Notes: generated by a model not told the origin, from the sequence alone. 64,000 nt of DNA from DASQPA01 sp963757335 (GCA_963757335.1 CAVWRJ010000002.1:124001-188000); one strand, 5' to 3'; counted from the stretch's first letter, positions 53,464-63,117 are shown. Translations and numbers: made by a program.

Positions 53464-53844
53464 ATGAGCGGCGTCCGGCTCGACAAGTGGCTGCAGGTGG
53501 CTCGGATGTTCAAGACCCGCACCCAGGCGACCCATGCCTGTGAGCTCGGCCGGGTGCAGGTCAACGGCATGTCCGCCAAGCCCCACAAGCTCCTCTCCGT
53601 GGGCGACAAGATCGAGCTTTCTCAGGGGGACTGGGAGCGGGTGCTGATCGTCAAGGAGCTGCAGGACCGGCCGGTGGCGAAGGACCTGGCCCCCCTCCTC
53701 TACGAGGACCAGAGCCCGCCCAGGCCCGTCCCCGATCCCCTGGCGCGGCTGATGCGCCGGCCGCCGGTCGAGCGCGAGGCCGGCTCCGGCCGCCCCACCA
53801 AGAAGGACCGGCGCGAGATCGACCGCTTCGAGAGCGAAGACTAG
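53464..53844 (+). CDS. S4-domain RNA-binding protein, Hsp15-like
   Basis: A 126-residue protein. Residues 4-68 form an S4 domain: VRLDKWLQVARMFKTRTQAT, CELGRVQVNGMSAKPHKLLS and VGDKIELSQGDWERVLIV. The tail is basic and acidic mixed (PTKKDRREIDRFESED). Hsp15 in E. coli binds free 50S subunits carrying a nascent chain to help ribosome recycling. This is a small member of that family, with a similar length (about 130 residues). It is monocistronic-looking, with a leaderless-type start, and is followed by the promoter of the B12/MerR gene. Confidence 0.9.
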   Translation: MSGVRLDKWLQVARMFKTRTQATHACELGRVQVNGMSAKPHKLLSVGDKIELSQGDWERVLIVKELQDRPVAKDLAPLLYEDQSPPRPVPDPLARLMRRPPVEREAGSGRPTKKDRREIDRFESED

Positions 53845-53889
53845 CTCGCTCCTATTCTTGTTCTCTCGCTGCAAAGGTTTGCCAAAACA

Positions 53890-53919
53890 TTGACGCAGCC
53901 TGGACAGGGCTGGTAAGCT
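53890..53919 (+). promoter_or_regulatory. Promoter TTGACG-N18-TAAGCT, leaderless start
   Basis: The best housekeeping-type promoter in the window: TTGACG, 18-bp spacer, TAAGCT, then 6 nt to the ATG of the MerR/B12 regulator. No ribosome-binding site is present. If the regulator is autorepressed like CarH, its operator should overlap this element. Confidence 0.65.
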
Positions 53920-53925
53920 CCATCC

Positions 53926-54894
53926 ATGTCCGGAGAGTCGTCCATCACGCCGCGCCATCCCATCGGCCTCGTCGCCCGCCGGACGGGATTGAAGCCCGAC
54001 TTGATCCGAGCCTGGGAGCGGCGTTACAACGCCGTCGAGCCCGGCCGGTCGAGACCCGCCGCCGTTTCTACTCGGACGCCGACATCGAACGCCTGCTGCT
54101 CCTCCGTCGGGTGGTGCGCACCGGCCGGGGGATCGGCCAGGTGGCGCGCTTGAACGACGACGAGCTCCGCGCCCTCCTGGCCGAGGAGCCGGTGGAGGAG
54201 ATTCCTCGCCGGGCGCCGCCGTTCCCCGAGGCTTCGGGAGAGGTCGCCGACGCCTACTTGAGCCTCTGCGTCGCCGCCGCCCACCGCCTGGACGTGGCCG
54301 AGCTCGAGGCCCAACTCGAGCGCGCCTCGGTCGGCCTCTCGCGCACCCATCTGCTGGAGAAGCTCCTCGTCCCCCTGATGCACAGGATCGGCGAGCTGTG
54401 GAAGGAGGGGAGCCTGCGGCCGGCGCACGAGCACATGGTCTCGGCGGTCGTCCGCTCCTTCCTGGGCAGCATGCACGGCGCCTACAGCACGAGCGGCGGG
54501 GCGCCCCACCTGGTGGTCACCACCCCGGCCCGCCAGCATCACGAGCTGGGCGCCCTGCTCGTCGCCGCCACCGCCGCCGCCGAGGGGTGGCAGGTGACCT
54601 ACCTGGGCCCCGACCTCCCCCCCGAGGAGATCGCCGCCGCCGCCTTCCAGGGCGGCGCCCGCGCGGTCGCCCTCTCGGTCACCTATCCGCCCGACGACCC
54701 CCTCCTGGTCGAGGACCTGCGGCGGCTGCGCCGGCTGCTCGGCCCGGGCCACGGCGCTGCTCGTCGGCGGCCGCTCGGCCGGCGCCTATGCCCCGATCCT
54801 CCAGGAGGTCGGCGCCATCCACACCGAGGACCTGTCGGGGCTCCGCGCGGAGCTCGAAACTCTACGGGCCCGCCGGGCCGCCCCGGCCTCCTGA
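53926..54894 (+). CDS. CarH-like MerR regulator with a B12-binding domain, two frame breaks
   Basis: Joined, about 322 residues. A MerR-type HTH is at the start (PIGLVARRTGLKPDLIRAWE, RRYNAVEP), and after the break near 54,048 it continues as VETRRRFYSDADIERLLLL. A helical bundle follows with W-x9-EH (LWKEGSLRPAHEHMVS), the adenosylcobalamin-capping motif of light-sensing CarH/LitR proteins. The cobalamin domain has the lower-ligand motif ARQHHELGALLVA and ends in LLVGGRSAGAYAP after a second break near 54,748. In known systems AdoB12-bound tetramers repress carotenoid genes in the dark and light disassembles them. No carotenoid or photolyase genes are in the window, so the regulon is unknown. 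Confidence 0.88.
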
Positions 54895-54926
54895 TCTGGA
54901 CAAGATGTTGACAGCTGGGTCCCGTT

Positions 54927-56075
54927 CTAGTCGCCGAGGAACTCGCCGATCGGGGCGAGCGGCTCGCTGTGGTCGCAGAAGATCTTGAACACCACCATGA
55001 TCGGCACGGCGAGGAGGGCGCCGGCGATCCCCCACATCCAGCCCCAGAAGGTGAGGCCGAGGAAGATCACGACCGGGTTGAGCGTCAGGCGCCGGCCGAG
55101 GACCATGGGGGTGACGAAGTAGGTCTCGAGGACGTTCAAGCAGAGGAAGGCGCCGAGCGGCAGGAGGGCGTGGGGGAGGTCGTCGAAGGTGAGGAAGCCG
55201 GCCAGGGCCAGGGCGACGTAGCAGGACATCGCACCCAGATAGGGGATGAAGTTGGTGAGCGCCGCCATCGCCCCCCAGAGGAGCGGGTTGGGCAGGCCGA
55301 TGAGGGCCATGGCGATCGCCACCCCGATCCCCAGGCCGAGGTTGATCATCGACACCGTCGAGAGGTAGGCCGAGATGTCGGTCTCCACCTGGCGCGCGAT
55401 CTCGATCGCCCGCTTCTTGTCCGACAGGCTGGGGAGGACCTTGACCAGCTTGCGCAGGAAGAGGTCCCCCGAGGCGAGCAGGAAGTAGAGGAGGATGAGC
55501 ATCACCGCGGCGCTGCCGGCAAACTCGGTCGTGCGGTCGAGGAGCCGCGCCCCGAGCGACGGCCCGGCGGGGAGGGCCACCGCCACCGGCTGGGACTTGG
55601 GCGTCGCGGGGGTCGACCCCACGTCGGTCATCTTCGCCACCTGCTCGGTGGCGCGGCCGAAGAGGAGGACCGGGCGCTTCAGCTCGCGCAGCTTGGTCTC
55701 CACCTTGTGGAGGCTGGCCGGCGCCCTCTGCATCCATTCGTAGGCCGGGCCGGAAAGCTCGTAGAGCCCGCCGACCAGGAGGCCCAGAAGGGCGATGAGG
55801 ACGAGCCCGGCCCCGAGCGGCTCGGGGATGCGCAGGAACTTCTTGAGCAGCCTGACGAAGGGCAGGAGGAGCAGGCTGAAGAGGAGGGCGAGGACGATCG
55901 GCAGCAGGAACGAGCGGGCGAAGTAGAGAGTGTAGAAGGCGGCCAGGATGAAGAGCCCGGTCAGGGCCACGTTGCGGATGCCGAAAGGCCCCTGCATGGC
56001 GTCGCGCAGACGCTTCAGGTTGGGCCGGGGGAGCTCCGGCTCCGGGGTGATGCTGCGCAGGGGCTCTAATGCCAT
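54927..56075 (-). CDS. AI-2E family transporter (UPF0118/PerM-like)
   Basis: A 382-residue integral membrane protein with about eight helices. The N-terminal LALLFSLLLLPFVRLLKKFL, the middle LRKLVKVLPSLSDKKRAIEI and the C-terminal TNFIPYLGAMSCYVALALAG, LNVLETYFVTPMVLGRRLTL and NPVVIFLGLTFWGWMWGIAG follow the family consensus, including P-x-x-G-R. Members export the autoinducer AI-2 or act as Na+(Li+)/H+ antiporters; the substrate cannot be read from the sequence. The gene is 32 bp from the converging end of the MerR/B12 gene and 70 bp downstream of a DUF1328 gene on the same strand. Confidence 0.92.
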   Translation of the reverse strand: MALEPLRSITPEPELPRPNLKRLRDAMQGPFGIRNVALTGLFILAAFYTLYFARSFLLPIVLALLFSLLLLPFVRLLKKFLRIPEPLGAGLVLIALLGLLVGGLYELSGPAYEWMQRAPASLHKVETKLRELKRPVLLFGRATEQVAKMTDVGSTPATPKSQPVAVALPAGPSLGARLLDRTTEFAGSAAVMLILLYFLLASGDLFLRKLVKVLPSLSDKKRAIEIARQVETDISAYLSTVSMINLGLGIGVAIAMALIGLPNPLLWGAMAALTNFIPYLGAMSCYVALALAGFLTFDDLPHALLPLGAFLCLNVLETYFVTPMVLGRRLTLNPVVIFLGLTFWGWMWGIAGALLAVPIMVVFKIFCDHSEPLAPIGEFLGD

Positions 56076-56145
56076 CGGCTTCGGACTCCTTACCGCGGTT
56101 CTGCCCAGGCATCCCAGAGGGAGACCCGCGGCGGACCCGAGAGTG

Positions 56146-56310
56146 TCAGGCCCTTCGCATCAGCCCCATGATAAGGGAGACGACGAAGATCACCATGAAA
56201 ATATAGAAGAGGATCTTGGCGATCGACGCGGCGCCCGCCGCGATCCCGCCGAAGCCGAGGACCGCCGCGACGAGCGCGATGACCAGACAGATGAGGGCCC
56301 ATTTCAGCAT
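56146..56310 (-). CDS. DUF1328 (YtjA-like) small membrane protein
   Basis: A 54-residue protein. It starts MLKWALICLVIALVAAVLGF, then GGIAAGAASIAKILFYIFMV and ends LIMGLMRRA. It has two hydrophobic helices separated by a Gly/Ala loop, exactly the DUF1328 pattern, and almost no other residues. Function unknown. A GGAGA site 7 nt before the ATG supports expression. It lies upstream of and parallel to the AI-2E-type transporter gene. Confidence 0.88.
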   Translation of the reverse strand: MLKWALICLVIALVAAVLGFGGIAAGAASIAKILFYIFMVIFVVSLIMGLMRRA

Positions 56311-56463
56311 GATGCTTCTCCTCACAGGAGCCGGCGACGTTTAAAAGTCTCGGCACGATGAGCCGATCGCCGCCCAGGCGCCCTGGCAGGTCAGGCTCGG
56401 TTGTTTGCGCCTCAGACTGGGCAGGGAAACAGCAAGGGCTGTGCCAAGCGTCCGGCGGAATGT

Positions 56464-56538
56464 GGCTCCGTTGGCTCCGAGGACCTGCGACTGGCTGCGC
56501 GGAGCGCCCGAAGGAGAGGCCGCAGGACCAACGGAGCC
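56464..56538. repeat. Dispersed palindromic repeat, copy 7
   Basis: A 75-bp copy, arms GGCTCCGTTGG / CCAACGGAGCC, core GCGACTGGCTGCGCGGAGCG. It is the shortest full copy and lies between the DUF1328 gene start and the dinB stop, 15 bp from the latter. Confidence 0.85.
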
Positions 56539-56552
56539 CTCCCGTCAGGCTG

Positions 56553-57707
56553 TCAGGCGAAAAGCGGCAGCTGCGCCATCCGCCCGCGGATGAGGGTCGA
56601 GGCGCCGACCCCCAGGAGGCGCACGGGGCGCCGGGCGGCCTCGGTGCGGCGGAGGAGGTCCTTGGCGCAGGCGGTGATCGTGGCGGCGTCGGTCACCGGG
56701 TAGGAGAGGGTGCGCGAACGGGTGACGGTCGTGAAGTCGTCATAGCGCACCTTGAGGGTGATCGTGCAGGCGGCGAGATCGTGCTTGGCGAGGGCGGTCG
56801 CGACCTGCTCTCCCATGCCGTCGAGCTCCTCCTCCATCTGCGCCAGGGTGACGAGGTCCACCCGGTAGGTGCTCTCGGTCGACAGGCTCTTGGTCTCCTG
56901 GTGGGCTTCGACCGGCCGCTCGTCGATGCCGTTCGCGAACTCGTGGAGGATGCGGCCGTGGCGGCCGAAGCGGTCGACCAGGTCTTCCACGGCTAGGGCG
57001 CGGAGGTCGGCGATGGTAGCGATCCCCATTCCGGCGAGGACCTTCTCGGTCGCCGGGCCCACCCCGTGGAGCCGCCGCACGGGGAGCGGGTCGAGGAAGG
57101 CCTGCACCCGGGGGGGCGGCACCACGGTCAGGCCGTCCGGCTTGTGGAAGTCGGAGGCGATCTTGGCGACCAGCCGGTTGGGGCCGACCCCCACAGACAC
57201 CGTGAGCCCGCGCTCCTCGCGCACCCGGCGGCGGATCTCCCGCGCCGCCCGGGTGGCGGTGCCGAAAGGGGAGAGCCGGCCGGTCAGGTCGAGGTAGGCC
57301 TCGTCGAGCGACACGGTCTGCACGACGGGCGTCAGCTCGCGGTAGATGGCGAAGATCTTCTCCGACTCCTTCCGGTAGCGCCTGAAGTCGGGCGGGATGA
57401 AGAGCACCTGCGGGCAGAGTCGCTTGGCGCGAGAGGAGGGCATCGCCGAGTGGATGCCGAAGCGCCGCGCCTCATAGCTCGCCGCCGCCACCACCCCGCG
57501 CCCCTCCGGCTCACCGCCGATCACCACCGGCCTGCCGGCGAGCGTGGGGTCGTCCCGCATGTGGACGGCGGCATAGAAGCAGTCCATGTCGCAGTGGAGG
57601 ACCCGGCGCCCGCCGGCATCGCCGGTATCGCCGGCATCGCCGAGATCCGCCCGGCTCGCGGGATCGCCCGTGCCGCTTCCGTCGTCCTGTCGATCTTCGC
57701 TCGCCAT
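56553..57707 (-). CDS. dinB: DNA polymerase IV (Y-family translesion polymerase)
   Basis: A 384-residue Y-family polymerase. Catalytic acids are in VLHCDMDCFYAAVHM and in TVSLDEAYLDLTG; the steric-gate region is near CFYAAVH. Further motifs are EGRGVVAAASYEARRFGIHS, SVGVGPNRLVAKIASDFHKP and RRLHGVGPATEKVLAGMGI (HhH). The C-terminus QLPLFA is a beta-clamp-binding motif. An N-terminal low-complexity extension of about 33 residues (GDAGDTGDAGG) is unusual. On the minus strand TTGACG-N18-TAGGAC precedes the ATG by 4 nt, the -35 lying in one arm of an inverted repeat shared with the divergent CHAT gene. No LexA-type operator was recognised. Confidence 0.95.
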   Translation of the reverse strand: MASEDRQDDGSGTGDPASRADLGDAGDTGDAGGRRVLHCDMDCFYAAVHMRDDPTLAGRPVVIGGEPEGRGVVAAASYEARRFGIHSAMPSSRAKRLCPQVLFIPPDFRRYRKESEKIFAIYRELTPVVQTVSLDEAYLDLTGRLSPFGTATRAAREIRRRVREERGLTVSVGVGPNRLVAKIASDFHKPDGLTVVPPPRVQAFLDPLPVRRLHGVGPATEKVLAGMGIATIADLRALAVEDLVDRFGRHGRILHEFANGIDERPVEAHQETKSLSTESTYRVDLVTLAQMEEELDGMGEQVATALAKHDLAACTITLKVRYDDFTTVTRSRTLSYPVTDAATITACAKDLLRRTEAARRPVRLLGVGASTLIRGRMAQLPLFA

Positions 57708-57734
57708 TCTCGTCCTACCGCTGTCCCAGGAGGT

Positions 57735-57782
57735 TCGTCAACGCCGCCCGCTGGGCTTCCTGGTGGAAGGCGGCGTTGACGA
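57735..57782. promoter_or_regulatory. 14-bp inverted repeat in the dinB / TPR-CHAT divergent promoter
   Basis: Perfect arms TCGTCAACGCCGCC and GGCGGCGTTGACGA separated by 20 bp. Each arm contains a TTGACG reading outward, one pointing to dinB (good spacing to TAGGAC) and one to the TPR-CHAT gene (no good -10). It looks like a shared operator and promoter. Confidence 0.6.
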
Positions 57783-57871
57783 AAAGATACAATGTTGTGG
57801 AATCTACATCTTCTCCGCCCCGGTTTCCCCGCACCGGGAGCCGAACAGACAGATCAAGCGGTGGGAGCATC

Positions 57872-60800
57872 ATGCGGACCGGCCCTCTCCACTCTCCCCA
57901 GCCGACTCCCGCCGCGGCCCCGGCTCCGGCGGTCTCTCCTCGTCCTCCTCGCCGCCTTCGCCGGCATGCCGGGAGGACCGGGCCGCGGCGGCACCGTCCC
58001 CGAGCTCACTCCGGGCCGGGAGCTGACCCGCGAGCTCGCCGGGGGCGCGAGCCACCGCTATCCGTTCTCCCTCGCCGCCGGGCAGCTCCTGCGCGCCGTC
58101 GTGGCGGAGGAGGATGGGATCGACGTCGTGGTCACCCTCTTCGATCCGGAGGGCCAGGAGGTGATCCACGTCGACGGCCCTACCCAGCCCCACGAGGACG
58201 AGGACCTGGCGGCGATCGCCGAAAGTCCCGGCCGCTATCAACTGGAAGTGCGGGCGGAGACCAAAAAGGGCGGTCGCTATCGTATCCAGGTCGAGCTGCG
58301 GCAGGCCGGCGACGCAGACCGCGCCCGGGTCGAGGCGGTACGCCTCACGCAAGCGGCGACCGAGCTCATCGGCCACCCGGAATCGCTGCAGCGCCAGATC
58401 GAGCAGCGCGAACGGGCCCTCGTCCTCTGGCACCGGCTGGGCGAGCGTGGGCACGAGGCCGCCGCGCTCTACCAGCTGGGGACGGCACGCGGAAAGCTCC
58501 ATGAGCGGGAGAAGGCCGCGGAGGATCTCCACCGGGCCGCGGCGCTGTGGCGCGAGTTGGGGGTCGGGATCAACGAGGCGGACGCCTTGAACGAGGTGGG
58601 GAGGATCGACGAGCAGCTCGACCGGAGAGAGGAGGCGCGGCAGCACTTCGAGACGGCCCGGTCGCGGCTCCAGGAACGCGGTGCCCTGGGCCTCGCCCCG
58701 AGCCTGGAGATGGATGTAGAGAACAATCTGGGGAGCGTCCTCATCGACCTCGGGCAGCCCCGAGAGGCGGTTCAGAGTCTCAAGGCCGCTCTGGCGCTCG
58801 CCCAGCGGCTGGGGAAGACCGACTCCCAGGCCAACATTCTGATCAACCTCGGGTCGGCCCAGACCGACCTCGCCGACCGCCAGGAGGCTCTCCGCTGCTA
58901 CAAGGAGGGGCTCGGCCTGGCCCGGCAGGCGAAGCTCGACTCCCTGGAGGCCGCGGCGCTCAACAACCTCGGCGAGTTCTACGACTCTCTGGGGGAGTGG
59001 GAGAAGGCCCTCGGCTACTACCAGCAGGCGCTGGAGATCGACGGCTTCTTGAAGGAGCGGTCGAGCATGGCGAAGACCTTGAACAACCTCGGTCTCGTCC
59101 ATCAACGGCTGGGGAAGGCGGATCTGGCGCGTGCGGCCTACGAACGCTCGCTCGCCCTCGCCCACGGCATGGCGGACCGCGCCCTGGAGGCGACGGGCCG
59201 GAACAATCTGGGCTTCCTCGACCTCGGCGAGCAGCGGCCGGCCGCGGCGCTCGCCGAGGCTCGCCAGGCCCTGGCGCTCGCCGCCGACGACGGCCTGGTC
59301 GAGGCCGACGCCAGAAACGTCATGGGGGCTGCCTACCGGGCCCTGGGCGATCTCAAGAAGGCGCGAACGGAGCTCGAAACCGCTCTCGCCATCAGCCAGA
59401 AGCGCCGGGACGGCAACGTCCAGGCCCACGTCACCCTGAACCTCGCGCGGGTGGCGCGCGACCGTGGCGACCTGGCGGCCGCCCTGAAGCTGACCGGGGA
59501 GGCGATCGGGCTCGTCGAGTCGCTCCGCACCCGGGTGGCGAGCCCCGATCTGCGCGCCACCTTCCTCGCCGCCAAAAAGTCCTACTACGAATTCGCCATC
59601 GACACCCGGATGGCCCTGCATCTCGCGCGGCCGGGGGAGGGTCACGAGGCCGCGGCCCTTCAGGCGAGCGAGCGGGCCCGGGCCCGGAGCCTGCTCGAGA
59701 TCCTCAACAGCTCCGGCGCGAGACTGCGCCATGGCGTCCCGGCCGAGCTGGTCGACCGCGAACGCCGGGCGAGCCAGGAGGTGAGCGTCCGCGAGCGGCG
59801 CCGGGCGAAGCTGCTGGGCGATGCCGACGATGCCGGCACTGCCGGTACTGCCGCCGCGGTGGCCGGGATCGCCGCGGCGGACCGGGAGCTGAACGCCGCC
59901 CTGGAGGAATACCAGCAGGTGGACGCGGAGCTGCGGGCGAGCAGCCCGCGCTATGCCGCCCTGACCCAGCCCCAACCCCTCGCCCTGCCGGAGATCCAGG
60001 CCCTCCTCGACTCCGACACCCTGCTCCTCGAATACTCCCTCGGGGACGAGCGGAGCTACCTCTGGGCGGTGACCCCGACCACCTTAGCGAGCTTCACCCT
60101 GCCGCCGCGGCGCCAGATCGAGAGCCTCGCCCGGCGCTTCTACGAGAAGCTGACCGCGCACCTGGAGAGCCACGGACGGACCGACGCCGAGGCGGCCGAG
60201 GCCGCCCAGGAGCTCTCCCGCGCCATCCTCGGGCCGGCGGCGAGGCTGCTCGGCGACCGCCGCCTGCTGGTGGTGAGCGACGGCGCCCTCCAGTACATCC
60301 CCTTTGCCGCCCTGCCCGACCCCGGCGCTCCCGGCGCCACGAGCGCCACTCCTGCCGCCAACCCTGCCAGGGTGCCCTACCTCGTCCTCCGGCACGAGAT
60401 CGTGAGCCTCCCCTCGGCTTCGGTCCTCGCCGTGATCCGCCAGGAGCTCGCTCACCGGGCGCCGCCGCCGAGGACCCTCCTGGTGATCGCCGACCCGGTC
60501 TTCGCACCTCAGGACCCGCGGGTGAAGCGGCGGCCCCCGGCCGTGGCCGCCCCCGGGAACACCCTCGCCCTGCGCACCGGGCCGGGCACGCCGCGCGGCC
60601 CGGCCGGCCGCGATTGCAGCTCCGGGAGCTTCGCCCGCCTCAACTTCTCGCGCCGGGAGGCGGACGCCATCGCCCAGCTGGTGCCCGCCGGGAGCCGGCG
60701 CGAGGCCCTCGACTTCGACGCCTCGCTCGCCACCGCGACCGGCGGCGACCTCGCCCGCTACCGGCTGGTGCACTTCGCCACCCACGGCTGCATCGACAGC

Positions 60801-61211
60801 CGGCACCCGGAGCTCTCCGGCCTGGTGCTCTCCCAGGTCGACGCCGACGGCCAGCCGCGGGAAGGCTTCCTGTGGCTCAAGGACATCTACAACCTCGACC
60901 TCCACGCCGACCTCGTGGTGCTCTCCGCCTGCCAGACCGCCCTCGGCCGGGAGATCCGGGGGGAGGGGCTGATCGGTCTCACCCGCGGCTTCATGTATGC
61001 CGGGGCGGCCCGCGTTCTCGCCAGCCAGTGGAGCATTGAGGACCGGGCCACGGCGGAGCTCATGAAGCGGCTCTACGGTGCCCTCCTGGGAAAGGAGCAC
61101 CAGCGGCCGGCGGCGGCCCTCCGCCAGGCCCAGCTCGCCCTGCTCCGCGACCGGCGCTGGTCCTCCCCCTACTACTGGGCCGGCTTCTCCCTGCAAGGGG
61201 AGTGGCGGTGA
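57872..61211 (+). CDS. Secreted or membrane-anchored TPR-CHAT (caspase-like) protease, frame break near the start
   Basis: About 1,110 residues. The ATG has GGGAG 4 nt upstream. The peptide MRTGPLHSPQPTPAAA leads, one base out of frame, into LRRSLLVLLAAFAG, a signal-like helix; the alternative is a start at 57,792 in the main frame. A beta-sandwich (YPFSLAAGQLLRAVVAEEDG, VTLFDPEGQEV) is followed by about ten TPRs (residues 180-560). The C-terminal CHAT domain has the caspase-type dyad: His in VHFATHGCID (codon at 60,782) and Cys in VLSACQTALG (60,930). Substrate unknown. Its stop overlaps the GTG of a sigma factor gene, so the two are coupled. Confidence 0.91.
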
Positions 61212-61810
61212 GCGACCGGCACCGGCCCGGGGCCGCGGTCCGCTCCGGCCTCTCGCCAGAGGCCTTCGAGAGCCTCCTCGCCCATCTCGATCCCGACCGC
61301 GAGCGGGCCGGGGAGCACTACGAGAGCATCCGCCGCCGGCTGGTCCGTCTCTTCGAGTGGCGGGGCTGCGAGTTCCCAGAGGATCTGGCGGACGAGACCT
61401 TCAACCGCGTCGCCCGGCGCCTCGCCGAGGGGCTCCGGATCGAGTCGCTCAACCCCTACGGCTTTTTCTGTGGCGTCGCCCACCTCCTCCACAAGGAGGT
61501 CCTCCGCGAGCGCGCCAAAGAGCAGCAGGCGATCAAGAGCGGCGACTGGGCACCCTCGGTGTCCCGCGAAGAGGAGGAACCGGAAGACCGGCGGCTCGGC
61601 TGCATCCGCCTCTGCCTCGACGAGCTCCCTTCCGACCAGCGCCAGCTCCTCCTCGACTATCACCAGGGCGAGGACCACATCCGCAGCCGGCAGAAGCTCG
61701 CCGACGACCTCGGCATGGGGAGGAACGCCCTGCGCATCCGCGTACACCGGGTACGCCAGAAGCTCGGCGAGTGCCTCGATCGCTGCCTGGGAACCGGGCG
61801 ACCGAGCTGA
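61208..61810 (+). CDS. ECF-like RNA polymerase sigma factor coupled to the TPR-CHAT protease
   Basis: A 200-residue sigma-70-family protein. Region 2 covers about residues 35-100 (YESIRRRLVRLFEWRGCEFP, DLADETFNRVARRLA, NPYGFFCGVAHLLHKEVLRE). Region 4 covers about 135-195 (CLDELPSDQRQLLLDYHQGE, KLADDLGMGRNALRIRVHRV, a helix-turn-helix). The GTG overlaps the preceding stop (GTGA). A membrane-anchored anti-sigma-like protein follows after 54 bp. This gene order suggests an envelope-linked signalling cascade. ECF is used broadly here; it is not a classical group. Confidence 0.88.
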   Translation: MSDRHRPGAAVRSGLSPEAFESLLAHLDPDRERAGEHYESIRRRLVRLFEWRGCEFPEDLADETFNRVARRLAEGLRIESLNPYGFFCGVAHLLHKEVLRERAKEQQAIKSGDWAPSVSREEEEPEDRRLGCIRLCLDELPSDQRQLLLDYHQGEDHIRSRQKLADDLGMGRNALRIRVHRVRQKLGECLDRCLGTGRPS

Positions 61811-61864
61811 AACGTTTTCAGCCCTCCCGACACTCTTGATTGGAAGCGAGCGGAGACCCTGGCC

Positions 61865-62786
61865 ATGCGAGAGACGAGCGGCGACGACGAAGAGCTGAGA
61901 CGTTACCTCCTGGGGCAGCAGCCCCACGCGGAGGGCGCGGCGGCGGACCGCCTGGAGCTGCGGCTGCTCGCCGACGGGGATCTCTTCGAGCTCGCGGAAG
62001 CGGTCGAGGGAGAGCTGCTGGACGAATGGGCCCGGGGCGAGCTCGCCGGCGCCGAGATCGAGGGTCTCGTCCGCCGTCTCGCGGCCTCGCCGGGCGGTCG
62101 TTTCCGCCTCGCCCAGGCCGAACGTCTAGCGAGGGCCACGCCCCGCACGCCCAAATCCGTACCGGTCCCGCTCCTGGCGTTCCGGCGCCGTGGCCTCGCC
62201 GGGCGGCCGGCGCGCGCCGCTCTCCTCGCTCTCGCCGCCGGCCTCGCCGGCGCGGCCGTGACGCTCTGGCAGCTGGATCGGCCGCACCCGCCGAACCCGC
62301 AACACGCGGTCGCCCGGGTAGCGGCAACCGCCCCGGCCCCGGCCCGGCCGCTCCCGCTCCCGGCTCCGGTCCGCCCCACGCCGCGGACCGTTCCGCCGCA
62401 GGAGGCACGGCTGGAGAGACCCGCACCCCCAACTCCCCTCGGCGGTCCTCCCGCCGGCGGTCCTCGCCCTGTCGGTGGGGACGACTCGCGGCGCGGAGGC
62501 CCTGAAAGTGCTACCGCTCCCTCCCGGGGTCCGCAAGGTCGAGATCCGGCTCCTCCTGGAGGCCGGGGAGAGCTACTCCTCCTACGAAGTCGCGGTGAGC
62601 CATGAGGAAGGGGGCGAGGTCTGGCCCCGGCAGGTGCTCACGGCTCCGCGGGAGGGCGCGCCCTTGACGCTCCGGCTGCCGGCGCGCGTCCTTCCGGATG
62701 GAAGTTACCTCGTGATCCTCAAGGGGATCCACGGCGAGGGGGCCCCCGAGGAGGTGGGATTTCTCCATTTTCGCGTGCAGCGTTGA
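61865..62786 (+). CDS. Single-span anti-sigma-like membrane protein, frame break near 62,450
   Basis: About 306 residues over two frames. The cytoplasmic N-terminal part (about 1-110) is helical with EELRRYLLGQQPHAEGAAAD and LELRLLADGDLFELAEAVEG, the D-L-x-x-x-x-x-E type start seen in Acidobacterial anti-sigma-like proteins. A transmembrane helix (ARAALLALAAGLAGAAVTLW) lies near 115-140, then a Pro-rich linker. After the break comes a beta-rich extracytoplasmic domain (VRKVEIRLLLEAGESYSSYE, LTLRLPARVLPDGSYLVILK). It should hold the coupled sigma factor at the membrane until a signal or cleavage releases it. No zinc finger is present, so the sigma link rests on position and topology. Confidence 0.75.
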
Positions 62787-62859
62787 TTGATTTGTTCCTT
62801 GAACCCGCCCGCCGGCGGTGAACACGCCGGCAGGCGTAACCAGAGGGAGGGATGACATC

Positions 62860-63117
62860 ATGGATGTTACCAACTCGAGCGGTCAGGACACCCAGTACCG
62901 ATTGGGCCACGGCGGTGCCCAGTCAGGGGTCAACTGGCAGCCGTTGCCGGACCAGCAGAGCTTCCGCTGCGCCGATCCCCAGGCGCCCTGGAGCGTCGAG
63001 TTCCGCCTCTCCGACGGGACCGTCGTCTCCCGGACCTTCCAGCATCCCCAGGCTCTCGTCGAGCTGGTCAAGGACGGGGACCACTACAAGGTCCAGGCGA
63101 TGAAAGTCGCCGCCTAG
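62860..63117 (+). CDS. Small uncharacterised protein at the end of the CHAT/sigma cluster
   Basis: An 85-residue protein without a signal sequence or membrane helix. It begins MDVTNSSGQDTQYRLGHGGA and contains VNWQPLPDQQSFRCADPQAP and WSVEFRLSDGTVVSRTF, a probable small beta fold with one cysteine. No family recognised. GGAGG is 9 nt upstream, and a strong terminator follows within 10-50 bp, so it ends the operon-like cluster. Its place next to a protease makes it worth testing as a partner or substrate, but this is speculation. Confidence 0.72.
   Translation: MDVTNSSGQDTQYRLGHGGAQSGVNWQPLPDQQSFRCADPQAPWSVEFRLSDGTVVSRTFQHPQALVELVKDGDHYKVQAMKVAA

Noticed and set aside
53885..53925. A riboswitch (for example cobalamin) ahead of the B12/MerR gene
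   Set aside because: The distance between the -10 box and the ATG is only 6 nt, so there is no leader to hold one.
57776..57793. TTGACG followed by TACAAT as one promoter for the CHAT gene
   Set aside because: The two boxes are only 6 bp apart, too close for a sigma-70 promoter.
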